A stretch of DNA of 64,000 bases, from positions 2,068,977 to 2,132,976 of the forward strand of contig JADANN010000434.1 in NCBI GenBank assembly GCA_018806985.1, written 5' to 3'. This document shows, piece by piece, positions 21,890 through 34,130 of the stretch. The notes under the pieces were generated by a model that saw only the letters and a program-made list of their open reading frames with translations, was not told the origin of the DNA and searched no databases. The stretch comes from Angiostrongylus vasorum (Eukaryota; Nematoda; Chromadorea; Rhabditida; Metastrongylidae). The position numbers and the translations under genes are program-made. Within the stretch, counting starts at the first letter, position 1. Each line of letters begins with the position of its first letter.

Positions 21890-24148
21890 GAGATGAGTAA
21901 ACCAGAAAGATATCACCTCATCTGTATCACGTGTAGTCCCGTTGATCGTCGAATGGCTCGAGAGGGCGCCAGTAAATCTTCCATTTTTCCCCTGTCGCGT
22001 CCAAGAGTGGCCCAGTGGATTCTGCTCGCTCTAGGGACTCGTCGAGCATCATATCTTTCTTCTAGGGCTTTTCGTGAAGAACTCTGACCATCAGGGTCGG
22101 TGGCCTTCCTGCAGTACGTTTAACATCGCGAGCAAAATCCAGTCACTAACGGCTCTTGTCCATCGGTTGTCATTCATACGCATTACGTGTCCGGCCCACC
22201 TTATCTTCGACTCTTTGCCGTACAGAACGACATCGTTTGATTATTGATCGTTGACGCAGATCGCAGATTCGGATCCCGTTCCCTTACTTGTGTGACACGG
22301 GATACTCCTAGCATCGTCCCTTTCGACCGCGCGTTCAAATAAACGCTGAGTGATCTTTCACCCTGTTTACGCAGCGACTAGGTTTCTAACGCATACGTTA
22401 GGGCAGGGAAGTACCGTTGAGTCGAAAAGGTGGGCATGGACTCGGGTGTTCTTCGTTCTCCTCACTACATGCTCGATGCTCTTGAAAACTCCCAAGCCGC
22501 TACGTTTCCTTCTGCTCAGCTCTGGAGCTAAGTCGTTCATCATGTTGATTTCCCGACCCTAGATAGAAATAACTGGAGCATTAGGAGATATTCGTTCTGT
22601 TGAGCGTGAATGGGGCATACGAAACCATTCCGTTCTTCATGAACATCGTTTTTGTGAGATTTAGTTCGAAGACCAATCTTTTCCACAGGCTTTTGATCAA
22701 AGTCGGCAAGCATACGTTCCGTTTGGCTAATGTTTGGTGTTATAAGGACGATGTCATCAGCAAAGCGAAGATGGGTGTAACTGCCGACCATCGACTTTCA
22801 CTCCCATATTATCCCATTCCAGTGTTCGCATGACGTTCTGGAGGGTGGCGGTAAATAATTTTGGCGAGATGGTATTGCCTTGCCTAGACCCTCTTTTTAC
22901 GTCAATGTTAATATCGTAGCAGAATGCTGATATCTTGGTTGTGAAATTTTTGTACAGCTCACGAAGATTCTTTATGTACTGAGTAGGGACTCCTTGACTA
23001 TCAAGGGCTTCCAAGACTGCTTCTATCTCGATTTGAGTCAAAGGCCTTCTTTAAATCGATGAAAGTGAGACAGAGCGGTCTTTTGTACTCTCGCAATACT
23101 TCAGTGAGTCTTGTTATCGTGTGGATGTGGTCCATCGTACTAAATCCTCTTCGAAACCCTGCTTGCTCACATGGCTGTCCTTCGTCCAGTGTTCTGTCAA
23201 TCCTGTTTAGGATGACTCGAGTGAAAAGTTCGTAGACGAGAAACAGCAAGCAGATTGGGCGGTAGTTGCCGATATCGTGTAGGTCAGCCCTTCTTGAACA
23301 ATAGCACGGTCCTGCTGGTCTTCCACTGAGTACGGAGCTCACATTTGGACAGTTAATGTGTGAACAGCCGAGCCAGTGTGTTTGCGATGACTTGCGGAAG
23401 GTTCTTCAGGTGTTCAGATCTTATCCTGTGCGGACCTGGTGGTGTTCGATTTTTCACCGACGAAATGGCATGTCGGATTTCGGAAGGGAGAACCGGTGAT
23501 ACAACATATCCATCCTCCCTTTATTTCATATTATCGGAGGTGGACGTGGCTATCGGAGAGATCTAAATAGTATTCGTGAATGATTTTCTCCATTACTTTT
23601 CTGAACGCTGTAACTGTTCCATCTGGGCGTGGGAGCGCAATCATCTTGGTCTTGTAATTGGCGAAGCTTCGGTGGGCTTTGCACATGCTTTTCCCAGCTC
23701 TGCAGCTTCGACCATAACAGCTGCTCTTCTCTCTTTAAGATCTTTTATCGGCTGCCTGCATTGTTTTGCAAGTTCGGACGTTAGTTCGCGGTTGCCTGCA
23801 GCTCGCGCAGTTCCACGCCGGCGTACCAGCTCACGTGTTTCTGGGGACCAACGTCTGCTGCTGACTTTCGAATTCTCAGCTTTCATAGCGCTAACGTGAA
23901 GATTTTGAATGAGCCAATCGTATTCTCCTTCGATGTTATCGATAACGGCATCTTCCGAACAGCTGGCTAATGAATTGTATAAGTACCAGTTTACGGTGGT
24001 TCTGGGAATTCGGTTTTTGAATTTAGCGCCTTTTTCTCCTTTCCGCGAGAAAGACAATCTTCCACGAACAAGGCGATGGTCTGATCCTGTGTAGAATTTT
24101 GGGACAACAGCGACATCGGTTAGGCAGAACCTTCTATTTACTATGATG
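21890..24148 (-). mobile_element. RTE-Y element, 3' part (linker, RT, C-terminus) of an interrupted copy
   Basis: Reverse translation from 24057 downward gives a linker (RRRGTARAAGNREL), then RT motifs in order: GNYRPICLLFLVYELF, CEQAGFRRGFSTMDHIHT, FIDLKKAFDS, RGSRQGNTISPKLF, HLRFADDIVLITPN. The FADD catalytic box is intact. Frames break near 23010, 22780 and 22540, so the protein cannot be made. The missing 5' half continues at 27506-28720 on the same strand; a plus-strand RTE-Y copy is inserted between. RTE elements encode an apurinic-type endonuclease and RT in one ORF and lack LTRs. Confidence 0.88.
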
Positions 24149-27100
24149 GTCCCCTCATATGGCTACCGATCTCCCTCATATGAGGGGATCCCGATAGCCG
24201 ATTGGTCGCGAGGCTACGTGGCGCGTCCCAAGGTGGCGGATAGGGGGTTAATCGCGGAGTAAAAGCGACCATTGCCTCCCTGAGACGCAGGTGGATCCAG
24301 GAGATGGACTCTTTGTTTCTGCTGCGCCGATTTGGGCACATGCGTTCCGTATTTACGAGGCGTATTCATGCACGCGTGTGTGGGTGCGTTCTAGGTTATG
24401 CAGATTGAACTCTACGAGTCAATTCGGCCAAAAGCCTGCAATCAAGTGACAGGGAAGTATATGGGGAGGCGGTGAGGAGTCGCCTCCAACAAATAAGCTC
24501 CATGTCCACTCTGGGAGAGCCTGGCAAGCTACCCGTGAGTATACCCAGCCCCCACGTTCAGAGCCCAGCAAGCTATACGTGGGTATCAAAAATGCTAAAC
24601 ACAGTAAAAAAAAACGGGCCTCATTCCCCTGACCCCGAAAGAGCCCCCAATTTCGCAGCGTTGGGTAGGACGAGTACGGAGAGGCTGCTAAAATCTCAGG
24701 GCCAATGGAAAGTTGCCTGGATTACGAAGAACTATGGTGACGATCTGTACCTACAATGCACGTTACACTTGCATCCGAGTCCTCGATAGAAGACTTGTTC
24801 ATGCAAGCAAGAAAGGATAAAGTACGACGTCATCGGCCTGGTCGAGACGAGAAGACGCCACTCATTCAACGCCGTCTATGACACTGGAGAAGAACTGTTC
24901 CTCGGAACATGCGACAGTAGAAGAGTCGGCGGCGTCGGCGTTCTCGTCAACACGAGTTTGTCCATGAACATCGATTCATTCGAACAACTTACAACCCGAA
25001 ATCAGACGTTTACGATTAAAAAGATGTGGATAAATACTGGCTTTGACAATCTTCGTCGTTTACGCGCCGACATCAAACCATGACGAAGAAGAAGTCGAAG
25101 CGTTCTATATGGACTTGGAGAAGTTCTACAGAGAAGACCATACATTCTTCAAGGTCATCATTGGAGATTTCAACGCCAAGATTTGGACCAAGAAGAACGT
25201 CTGAAGAACGTCACATTGGGACCCACGGATTAGAATGGAACGAAAAGGGTGAGCGGCTTTCTGAGTTTATCATGGCGACCAAGACCATCCATGGTAACTC
25301 ACAATTCCAGAAGCCCCACCAACGACGCTTGACGTGGGAAGTCTCCCAATGGAGCGGACCATAATGAAATAGACCACATCATAGTAAATAGAAGGTTTTG
25401 CCCAACCGATGTCGCTGTTGTACCAAAACTTCTTCACGGGATCGGAGCATCGTCTCCTTCGTGCAAGATTCTATTCCTCGCGGAAAGCAGAAAAGCCCGC
25501 TAAATTGAATAATTGGCTCATTCAACATCTTCACGTTAGTGCTATGAATGCGCAGAGTTCGAAAGTCACCAAAGGACGTCTGTCTCCAGAAACATGGAGC
25601 TAATACGCCAGCGTGGAATCGCACGAGCTGCAGGCAGCCGCGAACTAACGTCCGAACTTTGCAAAACAATGCAGACAGGCGATAAAGAAGATCTTAAAGA
25701 GAAGAGCAGCAGTAATGGTCGAAGCTGCAGAGGCTGGGTAAAAACATTCGCAAAGCAAACCGAAGCTTCGCCAGTTACAAGACAAAGGTGATTGCACTCC
25801 GACGGCCCAGACGGAACAGTAACAGCGTACAAAAAGGCAATGGAGAAGATCACTCACGAATACTACTCAGATCTCTTCGATAGCCAAGCCCACCTTCCGT
25901 CATATGAAATGAAGGAGGATTGATATGTTGAACCACCCGTTTCTCCCTTTCAAAATCCGACATGCCATTTCGTCGTTGAAAAAATCAAACAGCACCAGGT
26001 CCGGGACAGGGATAAGATCTGAACACCTGGAGAACCATCCGCCAGTCCTCGTAAACACAGTGGGCTCTGCTCTTCACACGTTACTTGTCTGAATGCACGG
26101 TCCGTACTCAGTGGAAAGACCAGCAACACCGCGTTATCGTTCAAGAAAGCTGACCTACAGATATCGGCAACTACCGCCCAATCTGCTTGCTGTCTGTCGT
26201 CTACGAACTTTTCACTCGAGTCATCCTAAACAGGATTGACAGAACACTGGACGAAGGACAGCCATGCGAGCAGGCAGGGTTTCGAAGAGGATTTAGTACG
26301 ATGGACCACATCCACACGATAATAAGACTCGTTGAAGTATTGCGAGGGTACAAAAAACCGCTCTGTCTAACTTTCATCGATTTAAAGAAGGCCTTTGACT
26401 CAAATAAGATAGAAGCAGTCATGGAAGCCCTTGATAGTCAAGGAGTCCCTTCTCAGTACAGAAAGATTCTTCATGAGCTGTACAAAAAATTTTACAACCA
26501 AGATATCAGCATTCTGCTACGATATTAACATTGACGAGAAAAGAGGGGTCTAGGCAAGGCAATACCATCTCGCCAAAATTGTTTACCGCCACCCTCTAGA
26601 ACGTCATGCGAACACTGGAAAGGGATAACATGAGAGTGAAAGTCGATGGTCGGCAGTTACCCCATCTTCGCTTTGCTGATAACATCGTCCTTATAACACC
26701 AAACATTAGCCAAACGGAATGTATGCTTGCCGACTTTGATCAAAACCTGTGGAAAAATTGGTCTTCGAATAAATCCCACAAAAATCGATCTTCATGAGGA
26801 ACGGAATGGTTTCGTACGCGCCCATTCACGCTCAACAGAACGAATATCTCCTAAAGCTCCGATGTCTATCTAGGTCGGGAAATCAACATGTTGAACGACT
26901 TACCTCCAGAGATGAGCAGAAGGAAACTAGCGGCTTGGGGAGTTTTCAAGAGCATCGAGCATGTGATGAGGAGAACGAAGAACATCCGACTCCGTGCCCA
27001 TCTTTTCGACTCAACGGTACTTTCTGCCTTAACGTATGCGTCAGAAACCTGATCGCTGCTTGAACAGGATGAAAAGATCATTCAGCGTTATTTGAACGCG

Positions 27101-27505
27101 CGGTCGTAAGGATGATGCTAGGAGTATCCCATGTCACTCAATTTAGGGAAAGAGATCCGAAGCTTCGACCCTGCGTCAACGATCAAAGATCAAAGATGCC
27201 GTTTTGTACGTCAAATAGTCGAAGATAAGGTGGTCGGACACGTAGTGCGTATGAACGACAACCGATGGACAAGAGCCGTTAGTGACTGGATTCCTCGGGA
27301 TGTTAAACACACTGCAGGAAAGATCACCGACTCAATGGTCAGAGTTCTTCACGAAGAGCCTAGAAGAAATGATATGATGCTCGACGAGTCCATAGATGCG
27401 AGTAGAACCCACTGGGCCACTCTTGCACGCGACAGGGGAAAAGATGGAAGATTTATTGGCGTCCCGCTCGAGTCACTCGACGATCAACGGGACTACAGAT
27501 GACAG
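24149..27505 (+). mobile_element. RTE-Y element, near full-length copy nested in another
   Basis: It opens with an inverted-repeat-like CCTCATATG...CATATGAGGGG segment (24152-24190). Coding remains follow: 5' region 24472-24790, endonuclease near 24830-25380 (VIGLVETRRRHS, RRVGGVGVLVN, EIDHIIVNRRF), linker 25540-25800, RT 26160-27060 (GNYRPICLLSVVYELF, FRRGFSTMDHIHT, FIDLKKAFDS) and C-terminus to about 27502. The catalytic box reads FADN rather than FADD, and there are several frameshifts and stops, so it is inactive. Flanking 60-base repeats 24089-24148 and 27506-27565 (4 mismatches) look like a long target duplication made when it inserted into the minus-strand copy. Confidence 0.85.
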
Positions 27506-28720
27506 GTGTAGAAGTTTGGGACAACAGCGACATCGGTTAGGGAAAACCTTGTATTTACTATGATGTGGTCTATTTCGTTATGGCACTCTCCATTAGGAGG
27601 CTACCACGTCTGAAGAGCGTTGAGGGTGGGGCTTCCGGAATTGCGAGTTACCTTGGATGGTTTTTCTCTTCATGGTAAACTCGAGAAGCCGCCCACCCTT
27701 TTCATTCCATTCCAATTCGTGGGTACCAATATGATGTTCATCCGACGTTCTTCTTGGTCCAATCTTGGTGTTAAAAGCTACAGTGCCCTTGAAGAATGTA
27801 CGGTCTTCCCTGCAGACAGAACTTCTCCAACTCCATATAGAACGCCTCGACTTCTTCTTCGTCATAGTTTGGTGTCAGCGCGTAAACGATGAAGATTGTC
27901 AAAGCCGGTATTGATCCACATCTTTTTAATCGTAAAAGTCTGATTTGGGTTGCAAGTTGTTCGAATGAATCGATGTTCATGGACAAACTCGTGTTGACGA
28001 GAACGCCGACGTCGCCGACTCCTCTACTGTCGCATGTTCTGAGGAACAGTTCTTCTCGGTTTCATAGAGGGCGCTGAAAAGGTGGCGTCTTCTCGTCTCA
28101 GCCAGGCCGATGACGTCGTACCTTATCTTTCTTCCTTGCATGAACAAGTCTTCTATCGAGGACTCGGATGCATGTTAATGTGCATTGTTGGCATAGATCT
28201 TAGTTCTTCGTAATCCAGGCAGCTTCCATTGGCCCTGAGATTTTAGCAGCCTCTCCGTACTCATCCTACCCAACGCTGCGGATTTAAGGGAGCTCTTACG
28301 GGGTCAGGGGGAATGAGGCTCGTTTGTTTCACTGATTTTAGCTTTTTTGATACTGTTGATATCTGCGTATAGCTTGCTCGGCTCTGTATGTGGGATTGGT
28401 TATACTCATGGGTAGCTTTCCAGTCTCTCCCACAGTGGGCATGGAGCTTATTTGTTGAAGGTGACTCCGAAAAAGCCTCCCATATGCTTCCGTGTCGCTT
28501 GATTGCAGGCTTTTCGCCGAATTGACTCGTAGAGTACAATCCGCATAACCTAGAACGCACCCATGTACGAATGCATCACTACGCCTCGTAAATACAGAAA
28601 GTATATGCCAAATCGGAGCAGCAGAAGCAGGGTGTTCATTCCCCGGATCCATTTGCGTCCAGGGAAGCGAAAGCCGCTTTTGGTCTGCGCTCGGATCCCT
28701 CATATGAAGGGGATCCGTGG
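27506..28720 (-). mobile_element. RTE-Y element, 5' part (endonuclease) of the interrupted copy
   Basis: Reverse translation gives a 5' region near 28700-28300, then endonuclease pieces LSMNIDSFEQLATQ near 27985, FIVYALTPNYDEEE near 27885, and NEIDHIIVN near 27570. If the plus-strand copy is removed, its DIIVN...DVAVVPNFYT reading continues into 24148-24057. This is the missing half of the element at 21890-24148. Confidence 0.85.
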
Positions 28721-29840
28721 ATCAAAGGATAAGCGACTGTTTATCGTGCTACTAGGTGGTCACTCAAAAGACGCACGCTTATGAGGAGTGGAAACTTTGA
28801 AGGGGAACTTCCAGGTAATGAGCTTTCTTTTTCATGGACGGAGTGGTGCTCTTCTGCTTTGTGGCTTTCCTAGAAAATATAACAATGCCTTGGGCAATTG
28901 TAAAGTTGTGAAGAGACGCAATCGCAGAAATACTCTTGTCTTCTTACGTGAACAATGGACTGTCTGCTGTAGTGTAACCAGTATTTTTTCGATGGACCCT
29001 CATGACTACAGTAACACTTTCAGCATAGTGTTTACTTTTTTTATTTTCTGCTCACTACAATTTTTACGGCAAGGTACTACGTGAAAAAAATCACAAGATG
29101 CTGAGATATTTGCAAAACTCCGGACCGCAGGTATCTGCGGTGGGAAACGAAAGGCGGTGTCACCCTTTCAGCGGGCTAACGCGTACACCACCACACCATG
29201 CGGGTCTTGCCTGTGTCTCAGCTAGTTCTTTCATTGTATTGTATAGTATTTCATAGCTGTCAGTATAGCTTTCAGTATATTTGAAGTAAGTAACTATTTC
29301 ACGGGAACTGTCTTGGAAGGAAGTTCTTTGGCGTAAAATATTTGCACTATGCTGTGGCTTCTCCAAAAGCTTCGTGTTGAAGCGAACAAGTTGAGATGCA
29401 TGATGTCGTCCGTAAGAAGCTCTTATATAAATAAAGCTTTAGCATTTTTTGATAATAAAATCCAGATCTCACAATGTCTCCCCGTTGAAATGCAAAGTTC
29501 CTCCACACTTCACCCCTGTCCCACGCACGTGCTCATCTTGAAACTGCTCGTAGAAGATGGCTTCATATTTTTTGTCTCTATACCAGGTGACTTATCGCCT
29601 TATCTGAAATTAATTTTTCGATTTGGATAAGTTTAGTTTCTCATTGAACGTGAACCTCGAGCGGTAGTCCCAATTCACAAAAAGAAACGGTGAGCCCTAG
29701 CCAATTGGCATATGTTTAGTTTGATCAATATGCTAGATTTTTATTGAGACCAAAAGCTTTTCACCAAGTAAGAATATGGCTATGTATGCATTTTCCCTCA
29801 GAAAAAGGTGGAAGTGGAAGTGTGAAGAAGTCAGCTATGG
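28721..29840. other. Intergenic; one S1 copy, otherwise unassigned
   Basis: A reverse S1 copy lies at about 29030-29215 (GATGCTGAGATATTTGCAAA, then CACCACACCATGC). The rest (28721-29030 and 29215-29840) shows no convincing gene; an open frame at 29349-29630 has no recognisable motif. Confidence 0.45.
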
Positions 29841-30105
29841 AATTTCAAGAACGCGCAATAACAACGTATTGTGAAATCATTTAACTCAGCGCTAGTTCTG
29901 AATTGATGTCAGTCAACAAACACTCTTTCGAAACACAATCTCTTCCTACTGCCTGCTCCAAAACAAGGCCAACCACTGTGTAAACAGGGAGAAAAGAGGC
30001 TTCAAGTTATACGGACTTCATAGATTCATAGAAGATAGATGGATAGAGTAGGTGACTCGAACGTTCTGCTTCATTTCGGTCTTTTTTAGAACGCGAAACA
30101 ACATA

Positions 30106-30616
30106 ATGTGCACCAATTACGTTCTGGTAGTATTGTTATCGACAGTGGTAAGAGCATAAGATGATACTATTTCTGTCAGTAAGTATGACACTATGCTCAA
30201 TTTTACAGGTCCTGCTGGACGCAAGAGGTTATATTTGTGGAGGTGAGCACAGTGAGGACTTTCAAGATCTCGTGAAACGTCTCCACAACAAAATTCGCGA
30301 ACCAAGACTACTGCCACCGTTGGTAAGAGATTTATAATTAACTTCATCTCTCCAACCAAAAAGATTAATATCGGCTATTTCTTCCCAATTCTGCTTATGT
30401 TTTAAAGCAAAAACCCCTTTATGTTTGTCCATCACGAGACTCCTATAGGTAGCCAACCGATCACAGAGTTCAAATAGCTGATATGAGTGAAGAACTTTTC
30501 AGTTCCATACTTATTGCCTTAAATTTGGTCGTCTTCACTTGACGGATGTGAATTCTGCAACATCTCATCAGCAGCTCACTCAACAAAAGGAATCCCGAAA
30601 TCACACTTGTAGCTAG
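30106..30616 (+). CDS. Candidate small secreted protein, three exons
   Basis: A TTTTTTAG acceptor at 30089 precedes ATG 30106 by 16 bases, as at nematode spliced-leader sites. Exons 30106-30147, 30209-30322 and 30503-30616 are phase 0 throughout, bounded by GTAAGA, TTTTACAG, GTAAGA and CTTTTCAG, and stay open to TAG. The 89-residue product would start with a signal-like MCTNYVLVVLLSTVVLLDA and contain four cysteines. Against this: copy 2 (37696 on) is frameshifted and has stops in this reading, and an overlapping minus-strand reading (30667-30262, with HKQNWEEIADINLFGW) looks at least as protein-like. No family recognised. Confidence 0.3.
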
Positions 30617-30667
30617 CTTCCTTGGATTGTTGCCTGCAGTAGTATTAGCCATTGTGAAAATGAACAT
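30262..30667 (-). pseudogene. Minus-strand ORF pieces with a helix-turn-helix-like look
   Basis: Two frames joined by a shift near 30460 read LLSELLMRCCRIHIRQ, then CDRLATYRSLVMDKHKG and NWEEIADINLFGWRDEV. The copy 2 equivalent (38323-37950) reads FLSELLARCSRIHTRQ and CDRLAIH, then has stops. Conservation of this frame in both copies suggests an ancestral coding sequence, perhaps a transposon DNA-binding domain; that is a guess. It overlaps the plus-strand candidate. Confidence 0.35.
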
Positions 30668-31898
30668 CAGTGATCAGTTAACTTAACACGTGGGAGGGCT
30701 CTCTGAATACAAGTGATCGGTACCGAATTAACATGTCCAGCAATTAAAATATTAATACGACTTGGGCTGTATCTTAAACAATGCAGCAAACCGCGCACAG
30801 AACGGAATCTCTTGATGTTCCTAAGCAAACAACATAATTGATTACAAGTAAAAAGACTTAGCACTAGCTTATTTAGAGCTACAGCTGCGAGCTTGAAAAA
30901 ACTGGCCGTTGCAGCGGTTGTGGGATGCCAACCGATGCCTCCACAGATATCCGAGACGGTCTATATCATCTACCGAAAGTACTAATTTGCATTTCATATG
31001 ACCGTTCAAAGAAATCGAAGCGAAATCGAGTGGTATACTTCAAGTTCTACAATTTCAGCTACCTGTATGACCAAGGACCTACTAATGTTAGTCACACAGA
31101 CATTGTGGTTCAAATGATTTTGGGCTTGCAGGACAAAAGTGAAAGAGCGTTATAAGGTGAGCTTTATTGAAAGAAACTTCGAGGGAAAGGAAACACTTTG
31201 CACTTTGATAGATGGAACGATCGGATATCGAAAGTGTTGGTTGCGGAGCGGCCAAATGCCCAGAATCGAGTGGAATAGTCGACACCAGCGTGGCGTGCTT
31301 CTACGGCAAAGTGTAAGCCGTGTTTTTTCCTCAAAAAAAGAACATCAAACGAAATTTAATTCAGTGGTTAACTCGAAACGAAAGGTTTACAGAACTTGAA
31401 AAGAAGAAGAAAGAAAGTAAGGCCTTAAACAGACTGAAACCACCAAGTTGTCCTCAGGATGTACGAGCCCAAAGAATTCGCTTAAAATGAAAAAACTTGC
31501 ACTTTTCAAGCATTGTTTATAACCATGTATGAACCAGAAACGGAGGAACACTTTGGTATTAAAATTCACATGGCCAGCACCCAAATTTCATTTTTCCTCG
31601 ATACTCCTATTGAAGAGATATTGCCAGCACCACTTATCTTTTACCTTCATAAGCTTCACTATGTGCCCACCTACTTCTTAGAGCAGACAGCATCCCAACT
31701 CTCATTCCTCAGATTAAGCGGTATTACCGAGACGGTTATGGAACAAGTACTGATTACACGTGCTATCAAACACGAGCAGTGTTTACGTGGGGGTAGTTCT
31801 ACCTCATGACAACGGGTTCATCTTACCACACCACCGGTGTGGCTAGTAGTGTGAAGAAGCCCTAGCGTTATCGTATTCGTCGCTACCACAAATGGACT

Positions 31899-32170
31899 GG
31901 CGCATGTGGCCCAGTGGTTGGAAACGCCACTGCGACACACGCGTGGAATCGATCCCCGCGCCCATGCCCCACCAAGCCCTTCATCCTTCAGGGGTCGGCA
32001 AATTGGTACCAGACTTGTCTGGGAGGATAGCAGCACTGGCTCGATACATCGGTAGGCCACCGCGAGTCATTGTAAAGGCCAGATGTGCATTCAATCACCC
32101 CCAACGATACTTAATGAAGTCGAATGCATAGCGCATCCCTAAAGGATTGATCAACGCCGAGAGCTTTAAC
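31899..32170 (+). repeat. S2-family SINE
   Basis: Head GCATGTGGCCCAGTGGTTGG with a degenerate A box, GTGGAATCGATCC B box, and tail ACGCCGAGAGCTTTA. Inserted in copy 1 of the duplicated unit only. Confidence 0.7.
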
Positions 32171-32460
32171 AGATCTTCACCAGAAATCGACGGAGTTGCT
32201 GATTCGGAAATTGCCATTCCAACTTCTTATACGAGAGATGGCACAAGACCTCAACATCGACATGCGTTTCCAGCCGCCGGCTGTAATAGCTCTTCAGGAA
32301 GCCTCTGCGGCTTATGTGATCGGACTGTTCGTAGACACGAACCTAAGTGCGACCAATGCGAAAAGGGTTACTATCATGCCTATGGACATCCAGCTGGCCC
32401 GTCGAATTCGAGGAAAATGACTTCACCTTAGCTGAACGTCTAAAAAGTGCACCGTAAACA
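32171..32460 (+). pseudogene. Zinc-finger-like segment
   Basis: The plus-strand reading contains [20 protein letters not shown] and GYYHAYGH, a C-x2-C-x8-C-x2-C-x4-H pattern like PHD or ZZ fingers and like fingers in ORF1 of some non-LTR elements. The copy 2 equivalent near 41690-41760 reads [19 protein letters not shown] in another frame. No complete ORF surrounds either. Confidence 0.4.
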
Positions 32461-34130
32461 ACGATGAATGGAACTGTTCTACAAAAACCATTGTTACTAG
32501 TACTACTACTGCAACAGGCGCGTGTGGCGCAGTGGTTAGAGGCGCCACTGCGAAACACACGTGGAATCGATCTCCCCCTCCCATGGCCCACCAAGCCTTC
32601 CATGCCTCCGGGATCGGCAAATTTGTGCCAGAACTGTTTGTTGGTATAGCAGCACTAGCTCGACACTTCGGTAGGCCACAGCGAATCATTGTAAAGGCCA
32701 GATATGCATTCAATCACCCCCAACGATACTTAATGAAGTCGAATGCATAGCGCATCCCCCAGAGATTGATAAACGCCAAGATCTTTATCCTTTTTTATCC
32801 TATTATTACTAAACTGATAAAGATACTTAGCGAGCCACCTCATGCCTTTTAGATCTAATCGCTGTGCGTTGCTAAGAGTTGTGAATATCGGCGGCTCTAC
32901 CATTGGGTAATTCCACAGATATGCGCTCGATTAATTTGTTAGAAATAAATAAAGAGCATCTGTTCGCTCATATCTGGAATTAAACAAGACATGTAAAGTA
33001 CTGCGGCGCTTTGGCATTCGCCCTGAATGCAAACTCATGCTAAAAGTGCGTGTCTTTCTCGGCTCCTTGCCTTATGTTAATATTATCAGTTCCCACTCCT
33101 CTGAGAGGGATTCGCGTGCAACAACAACGATTAGAACACCCGACGAGGAGGAGGAGGAAGAAGAAGAGAAAAAGTCAGCGAGCCAATTTTCCACAGAACC
33201 CCAGGAGTTCGCTACTTCGATGGACGAGCTTACCACAGAAGAGGATTTCCAGACTTTGACGCACACACCCAGTATAGATGAGGGTCTTGGCTGTGGGATC
33301 AACGAATAACGGGCATTCTTCTGTTCGATCGAAGTTAGTAACTATTTAGATATGGTTTTTAATGTTTACGATAGAATTCAGTAAAGGGTTGCAATAAATT
33401 CCCATTGATATTATGCCCAAGCTGGCCCGTCGAATTCGAGGAGAACGACATCATCCTTGGTGAACGTATAAAAAGTAATACGTAAACAACGAGGGAAAGG
33501 AACTTTCGGAGAAAAACTAATGTTTGCTAGTCCTACTATTACTTAACTGATGGAATTACTTGGGGTTCGACCTCATGCCTTTTAGAGCTAATCCCTGTGT
33601 TCTGGTAAAAACTGGTGAATATCGGCGGTTGCACCAATGCGTAGCCTTGCATATATGCACTGGATTAATTTGTTAGAAAAGAATAAAAAGCATCTGTTCG
33701 CTCATATTTAAGATCAAACAAGATATGTAAAACATCGTAGCATTTCGACATTCGCCCTGAATGCAAACTCTTGTTAAAAGTGCATATCTTGCTCGTGCTC
33801 CTTTTCTTATGTTGATATTATCAGCTCCGACTCCTCTGAGAGGGATTCGCCTGCAACAACAACAACGGTTACAACACCCAATGAGGAGGAAGAGGAGGGA
33901 AAATCGGCCACCGAACCTTCTACTGAACCCCCAGGGGTTCGCTACATCGACAGGCAGGCCTACAATAGAGGGATTTCGCAGCATCAACGAACACACCCAG
34001 AATAGATGAGCCGTTGCCTGCGAGATCACCGAAGAAAGAGCTTTCCGTTCGGTCGAAGTTAGTTATTATTTAGATTTGGTTTTCAATGTGTATGATAGAG
34101 TTCTATCAACGGTTGGGATGGATTCCCATT
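32380..34130 (+). repeat. Internal tandem repeat in the duplicated unit
   Basis: The segment beginning CAGCTGGCCCGTCGAATTCG (32390) recurs from 33421, and again in copy 2 at 41755. Each unit ends with a hydrophilic reading containing STEPQEFATS or equivalent (33190, 33920, 42255), here with a glutamate run. Apart from the S2 insertion the two units are about 0.72 kb long. Confidence 0.65.
32518..32795 (+). repeat. S2-family SINE
   Basis: Well-preserved copy: GTGTGGCGCAGTGGTTAGAG head, GTGGAATCGATC, and tail CTTTATCCTTTTTTATCC. It splits one of the two internal tandem repeats of the duplicated unit. Confidence 0.75.

Noticed and set aside
22540..28784. Opposite-strand ORFs within the RTE copies
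   Set aside because: Shadows of endonuclease and RT frames; the retroelement motifs fix the coding strand.
32518..32600. tRNA gene
   Set aside because: Same reasoning: S2 SINE head, repeated about seven times in both orientations.
33072..33302. Minus-strand ORF with a long serine run
   Set aside because: Complement of the GAG/GAA-rich repeat that encodes glutamates on the other strand.
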